Assembly: GCF_031755915.1 (NCBI RefSeq)
Contig: NC_083382.1
Span: forward strand, 33,750,501-33,814,500
DNA length: 64,000 nucleotides
Origin: Ziziphus jujuba
Lineage: Eukaryota > Streptophyta > Magnoliopsida > Rosales > Rhamnaceae
Reading direction: 5' to 3'
Below the pieces are notes generated by a model, which saw only the letters and a program-made list of their open reading frames with translations, ran no database searches and was not told the DNA's origin. Every line of letters starts with the position of its first letter. The stretch's first letter is position 1. Shown piece after piece: positions 60,701 through 64,000 of the stretch. A program made the position numbers and the translations under genes.

Positions 60701-61106
60701 ATATTTTAATTTGAAGGGGTTTCATGTCAATCTTCCTATAAAGTAGCCTAACGCAATATTATCAATGTCAATTTTGTGCATTTGACTTAACAGAGAGATA
60801 ACTAGGAACTGGAATTTAATTGTTAGGAAACACATAAAGGAATCACATTTAGGAGTCAGTATAGCACTGAATATGCGCGAATAAGCACGCTTCATAACTC
60901 TAAAAGTGAATCAAGGCAAGAAATTTGAACAGGTACATAATAAATGAGAAAAAAATGAAAAAAAATCCGTACCCTGGATGATGATGATGGTAATGAGGCG
61001 ACCACAGAAAAGCAGGCACCGTGGAAGAAAATGAAAACACAGATGGAATAACTGCGGCAACAATCAAAGCCCGCAACAAGATGAGCAAGGGCATAATTGC
61101 CTCCAT
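57788..61106 (-). CDS. Ac45/VOA1-like V-ATPase accessory-type type I membrane protein
   Basis: Minus strand, eight exons: 60973-61106, 60356-60443, 60162-60221, 59579-59641, 59290-59490, 59087-59198, 58754-58971, 57788-57880; 322 residues. A signal peptide (about residues 6-26) is followed by STVPAFLWSPH, a lumenal domain with LAFPYIAA-like (MAFPYIAA), DLIVFCHEGSES and GAKYVVLYVTDP blocks. A single membrane span lies near residues 286-308 (LLEGLFVGIVLLIILISGI), with the short cytosolic tail GIDTPTRFEAPQES. Several N-glycosylation sequons (NSS, NST) lie before the span. The architecture and tail match the plant family related to the V0 accessory subunit Ac45/VOA1 (also likened to yeast BIG1). 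A role in V-ATPase assembly in the ER/Golgi is inferred from that relationship. Either of two in-frame Met codons (residues 1 and 5) could be the start. Confidence 0.88.
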
Positions 61107-61942
61107 GTCTGGTCCTGCACGGGAAATCCAGAGGATGAACAGTGTTGAAATTTCCCAAATATAACCATAGCTAAGTGACAGATTGCTAAATCTAAAAGCA
61201 AGGTTGATTAAACCAAATCAAATCAAACAAACAAACAAAAAGATGAATTTTTCCGCAAGTTGAATAGGTTGATAGGGTGTCAGATCTTACCTGAGACGAG
61301 GAATTAAGAAATAAGAAGCCAAGCAGAGCTTATGGAGGAGTAAGGGCTGGTTTATTTTTGTGTTTGAAGGGAACGAGATGACCAGCAGGAGACTGGAGAG
61401 GAGAGACAGATGGTTGATTCGATCTCAATCTCAAAACACAATTACTCAATTCCTGGAACGGTTGATTTCGTTTCTGTAACATTGGATTGGACAAAACAAC
61501 AGTGGCCCAAAATAATGTGGGCCTAGGGTGGACTATAGCTCGATATTTTGTGGGCCTATGTAGGATTAGGCCTAAAATTGTTCCTCATAAGCCCAGCACT
61601 TTCCTTCCCAGCCAGCATACATATTCTCTAACGATGGAGGGAATCATGGTTATGAGAAAATATTGTAGCCATGTCGTCCGTAACTTTCCAATGTATCATA
61701 TGCAACCTAAATTCAACTATATATATATATATATATATATATTCATGCTCATTTGCAACATCACACCTGAATTTTGCTACTAGATAATTTTGACCAATTA
61801 TCGCATATCTATAAGCAAGTGTGTGTGGCTATTACCAAAATTAAGCAACGGGCGTGGCCACAGAGCAGCGAACTGACTGCCCCCTTCCAATTGCCTTTCT
61901 TCGCTCATAATAAAATAAATATGTGAATCCTATACGAAATAT

Positions 61943-61974
<32 letters not shown>

Positions 61975-62629
61975 TTTGGTTGAAATACATAAAATATTAT
62001 TTAGTGTTCATGATAAGGGGCATTTTATATCACATCACACTTGCATAGAAAAGTTAATTTAAAAAGGTTAGTTTGAGGGTAAATAAATGGTCTTAATATA
62101 TATCTCTATCTCAAGTCTCGACCGATTCTAGAAAAAGCCCTTAATTAATTAATAAGAGGATACCTTTTCAATTAATTGATACTCAATACAGGATAATAGC
62201 TATTATCTTTGCAGGAGCAGCTGACCTACGACGAAGAAAAAGAAGTGTGATCGCATTAGAGCCTAGAGAGGAAGAGATACATACTAAAACTTGTGAAGCC
62301 TCCCGCTTTTGTCATGTGAATGGTATAAATTAAGGGTATCGATATTTATATCTCTACTTACTTCTAATGTATATCTATTTAGTAGTATTTAATACTGACA
62401 TGTGTACATTTTCATATCCAACTACTATCTATGCCTCTCACCGCTCCCATTCACTGCCTTCACGTTTTACAGTGAACAACCTCACCTCTCTGGCTGTCCT
62501 ATATTTCGTCTTCTTCAAGAACCAACTGCAATTTCATTTTCAGCATCTACCTAACTGATCTAATCTACCACCTTCTTATTTCAGTCATGCAGTAATACCT
62601 AATAGATAGCTAAGTAATCGATCGATCCC
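61107..62629. other. Divergent promoter region between the Ac45-like and TRM-like genes
   Basis: It holds the Ac45-like leader (which may contain a leader intron near 61110-61290), the Site II cluster, two AT microsatellites (61719-61742, 61944-61971), and the upstream region of the TRM-like gene. No other gene was recognised. Confidence 0.55.
61504..61556 (-). promoter_or_regulatory. Site II-type (TGGGCC/GGCCCA) promoter cluster
   Basis: GGCCCA at 61504-61509, TGGGCC at 61518-61523 and TGGGCC at 61551-61556, followed by further AGGCC and AAGCCCAG motifs to about 61595. They lie about 400-450 bases upstream of the Ac45-like start codon. Such clusters are known in promoters of constitutively expressed plant genes. 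Assignment to this gene rests on distance. Confidence 0.5.
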
Positions 62630-63526
62630 ATGAAAGATCTGTCCTTTTTCCTGCTCAAGAACTCTTTAGGAGGCAAGATGAAGAAAGGCATGAGAAACCT
62701 TTGCAACGGGGATACCTCCACCTCTACCCTCAACCAGCAAAACAACTCGGCCTTGGCTGCTGCCACATGTCCACTTCCTAATTTAAATTTGGATACTGAT
62801 ATTGATATTGATCACAATTCATCAGCAGAAAAAAGTAGCAGTAGCAATCCTAATAGTACCGGTGCAGCAGCTGCTCCGGCTCCAACACTGGAGGAAATGA
62901 TTTTGAAGTTAGAAATGGAAGAGGCAAATGCGAGACAAGCAAAGATGATCAAAAAGTACTGTAAGGGGCGGGAGGGAAGGATGTCCTGCGTCAACAGCAA
63001 TAATATTATTAGCAATTCCTCCGACATTTTACTGTCTGCGAGGAATGCTTTGAATCAGTATCCTCGCTTCTCTCTGGATGGCAAGGATGCCATGTATCGC
63101 TCTTCCTTTAGAAACTCTGATGATACTATTAAGCCCAGCAGAAAATCGGTGTGCTGTGATTTTCGATCGGGATCCAAATTATTAATGCAGCAGCATCCTC
63201 CGATTGATCATGATTATTTGCAATATTCATCATCATCGTCAGCAGCTAAACTAGTACCAATTACTACCGCTACTACTACTACTACTTTAGCGGGGGAGAG
63301 AGTGAAATGGTGCAAACCAGGCGTGGTAGCCAAGTTGATGGGGCTAGATGCCATGCCAGTTCCAGTGCCAGTCAAACTAAATACCAAGGAAAAGCTCAGC
63401 TCTCTCTTAAAAACACACAACCTCGTGAGGACGAGGGCCCAAAGGCAACCTATGCAGACTGCTACTGCTACCGTAGCAGATGATCATAGAACCGGTTGGC
63501 CGTCAACCCACCCCTACTTTTTTTAA
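62630..63526 (+). CDS. TRM/LONGIFOLIA-like protein with VAKLMGL motif, 5' exon (probably incomplete)
   Basis: The open frame of 298 codons starts MKDLSFFLLKNSLGGKMKKG. TRM (TON1-recruiting motif) proteins act at the cortical microtubule array and in cell-shape control. The diagnostic piece is GVVAKLMGLDAMP (about residues 233-245), a form of the VARLMGL motif. An earlier helical stretch, TLEEMILKLEMEEANARQAKM (about 86-106), is also typical of the subgroup with DUF3741/DUF4378-type annotation. Full family members are much longer and have a C-terminal DUF4378, which is absent here, so the true exon probably ends at a donor before 63526 and the gene continues past the window. Candidate donors are GTGAGG at 63425 and GTTGGC at 63495; I cannot choose. 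The last residues before the TAA are likely intron read-through. Confidence 0.75.
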   Translation: MKDLSFFLLKNSLGGKMKKGMRNLCNGDTSTSTLNQQNNSALAAATCPLPNLNLDTDIDIDHNSSAEKSSSSNPNSTGAAAAPAPTLEEMILKLEMEEANARQAKMIKKYCKGREGRMSCVNSNNIISNSSDILLSARNALNQYPRFSLDGKDAMYRSSFRNSDDTIKPSRKSVCCDFRSGSKLLMQQHPPIDHDYLQYSSSSSAAKLVPITTATTTTTLAGERVKWCKPGVVAKLMGLDAMPVPVPVKLNTKEKLSSLLKTHNLVRTRAQRQPMQTATATVADDHRTGWPSTHPYFF

Positions 63527-64000
63527 TTCATTTTGCTTTCTTTTTATTATTAATTGTGAGTAAAACTAGCTATCTGTTAATTACCTCCATATATCATCCT
63601 CCTTGGAAAATTATTTTTATATAGTTTGTTTCCAATTAACTATTAATTTTTGTTGACAAGCACATGTAGGTAGTGTGTTCTTGTTTTTATCTTCAATGCT
63701 TTTTTTCTGTTTTTCCTTTCTCAGTTCTACTTCATAACTTCTCATATTCCAACTGAAATAGTTGATCAGACAATTAATTAATAAATTAATAAACTCATTC
63801 TAAAGAGATTTTCATTCTGGCTTTTTGTGCTTGCTTTGTAAATGCCGTTCGGATTTTGCTCAATTACTTAATTTATTTTGTTTGTTGCGTTTGACTTAAA
63901 ATGGGTTTATTGTTGCCGTTCGGTTTTGTTTTTGATCCATGGTTGCTTTGATTCGATTTACACAATATTTTATCCAAATCAAATGTGTGTGTATATATAT
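63527..64000 (+). other. Probable first intron of the TRM-like gene
   Basis: AT-rich and T-rich sequence after the exon. It contains a diverged repeated phrase TGCCGTTCGG(A/T)TTTTG at about 63843 and 63914. No coding continuation is seen before the window ends. Confidence 0.5.

Noticed and set aside
1..64000. CRISPR arrays, operons, bacterial ribosome-binding sites or phage genes
   Set aside because: None seen; intron-rich genes and plant families show this is nuclear plant DNA. The regular repeats present are microsatellites, LTRs or short minisatellites.

Overview
This is nuclear DNA of a flowering plant, almost certainly a eudicot and plausibly a woody rosid. The genes carry many introns and are plant-specific families (SKU5-similar proteins, SABATH methyltransferase, PLS-class PPR protein, ECT-type YTH reader, KIN-14 kinesin). 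The spacers are very AT-rich with dozens of AT dinucleotide microsatellites, and a Ty1/copia element is present. I cannot name the species. Exon coordinates were assigned by eye from splice signals, reading frame and family conservation; each complete multi-exon model closes in frame.

Layout. (1) 0.2-1.1 kb, + strand: 3' end of a subtilase. (2) 3.5-7.8 kb, +: ECT2-type YTH-domain m6A reader. (3) 9.2-12.5 kb, +: E1-beta subunit of mitochondrial branched-chain 2-oxoacid dehydrogenase. (4) 13.2-16.2 kb, -: TATA-box-binding protein. (5) 18.2-20.2 kb, -, and 30.3-32.3 kb, +: two closely related SKU5-similar (pollen NTP303/Bp10-like) genes arranged head to head. The roughly 10 kb between them holds a complete but decayed Ty1/copia element (23.6-28.4 kb, 5-bp target duplication TGGTA), a Ty3/gypsy integrase relic and small tandem repeats. 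(6) 32.8-34.4 kb, -: SABATH carboxyl methyltransferase resembling gibberellin methyltransferases. (7) 34.4-39.9 kb: gene-poor AT-rich DNA with a MITE. (8) 39.9-43.5 kb, -: Pur-alpha single-strand nucleic-acid-binding protein, with a second MITE in intron 1. (9) 44.6-46.2 kb, +: intronless E-class PPR protein. (10) 47.4-53.0 kb, -: KIN-14 kinesin. (11) 57.8-61.1 kb, -: Ac45/VOA1-like type I membrane protein. (12) from 62.6 kb, +: first exon of a TRM/LONGIFOLIA-like protein with a VAKLMGL motif, probably continuing beyond the window.

These genes do not form one pathway; they are mostly housekeeping or reproductive genes that are neighbours by ancestry. From memory of Arabidopsis locus numbers, ECT, BCKDH E1-beta, TBP, SKS pair, Ac45-like and KIN-14 genes are also close neighbours there (At1g555xx and At3g134xx), so the window looks like an ancient conserved block. 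I found no clearly new biological system. The points most worth a second look are three GC-AG introns in three adjacent genes, a TBP stop codon split by the last intron, the inverted SKS pair with a shared core promoter, and a 35-nt poly-C run in an ECT2 intron.
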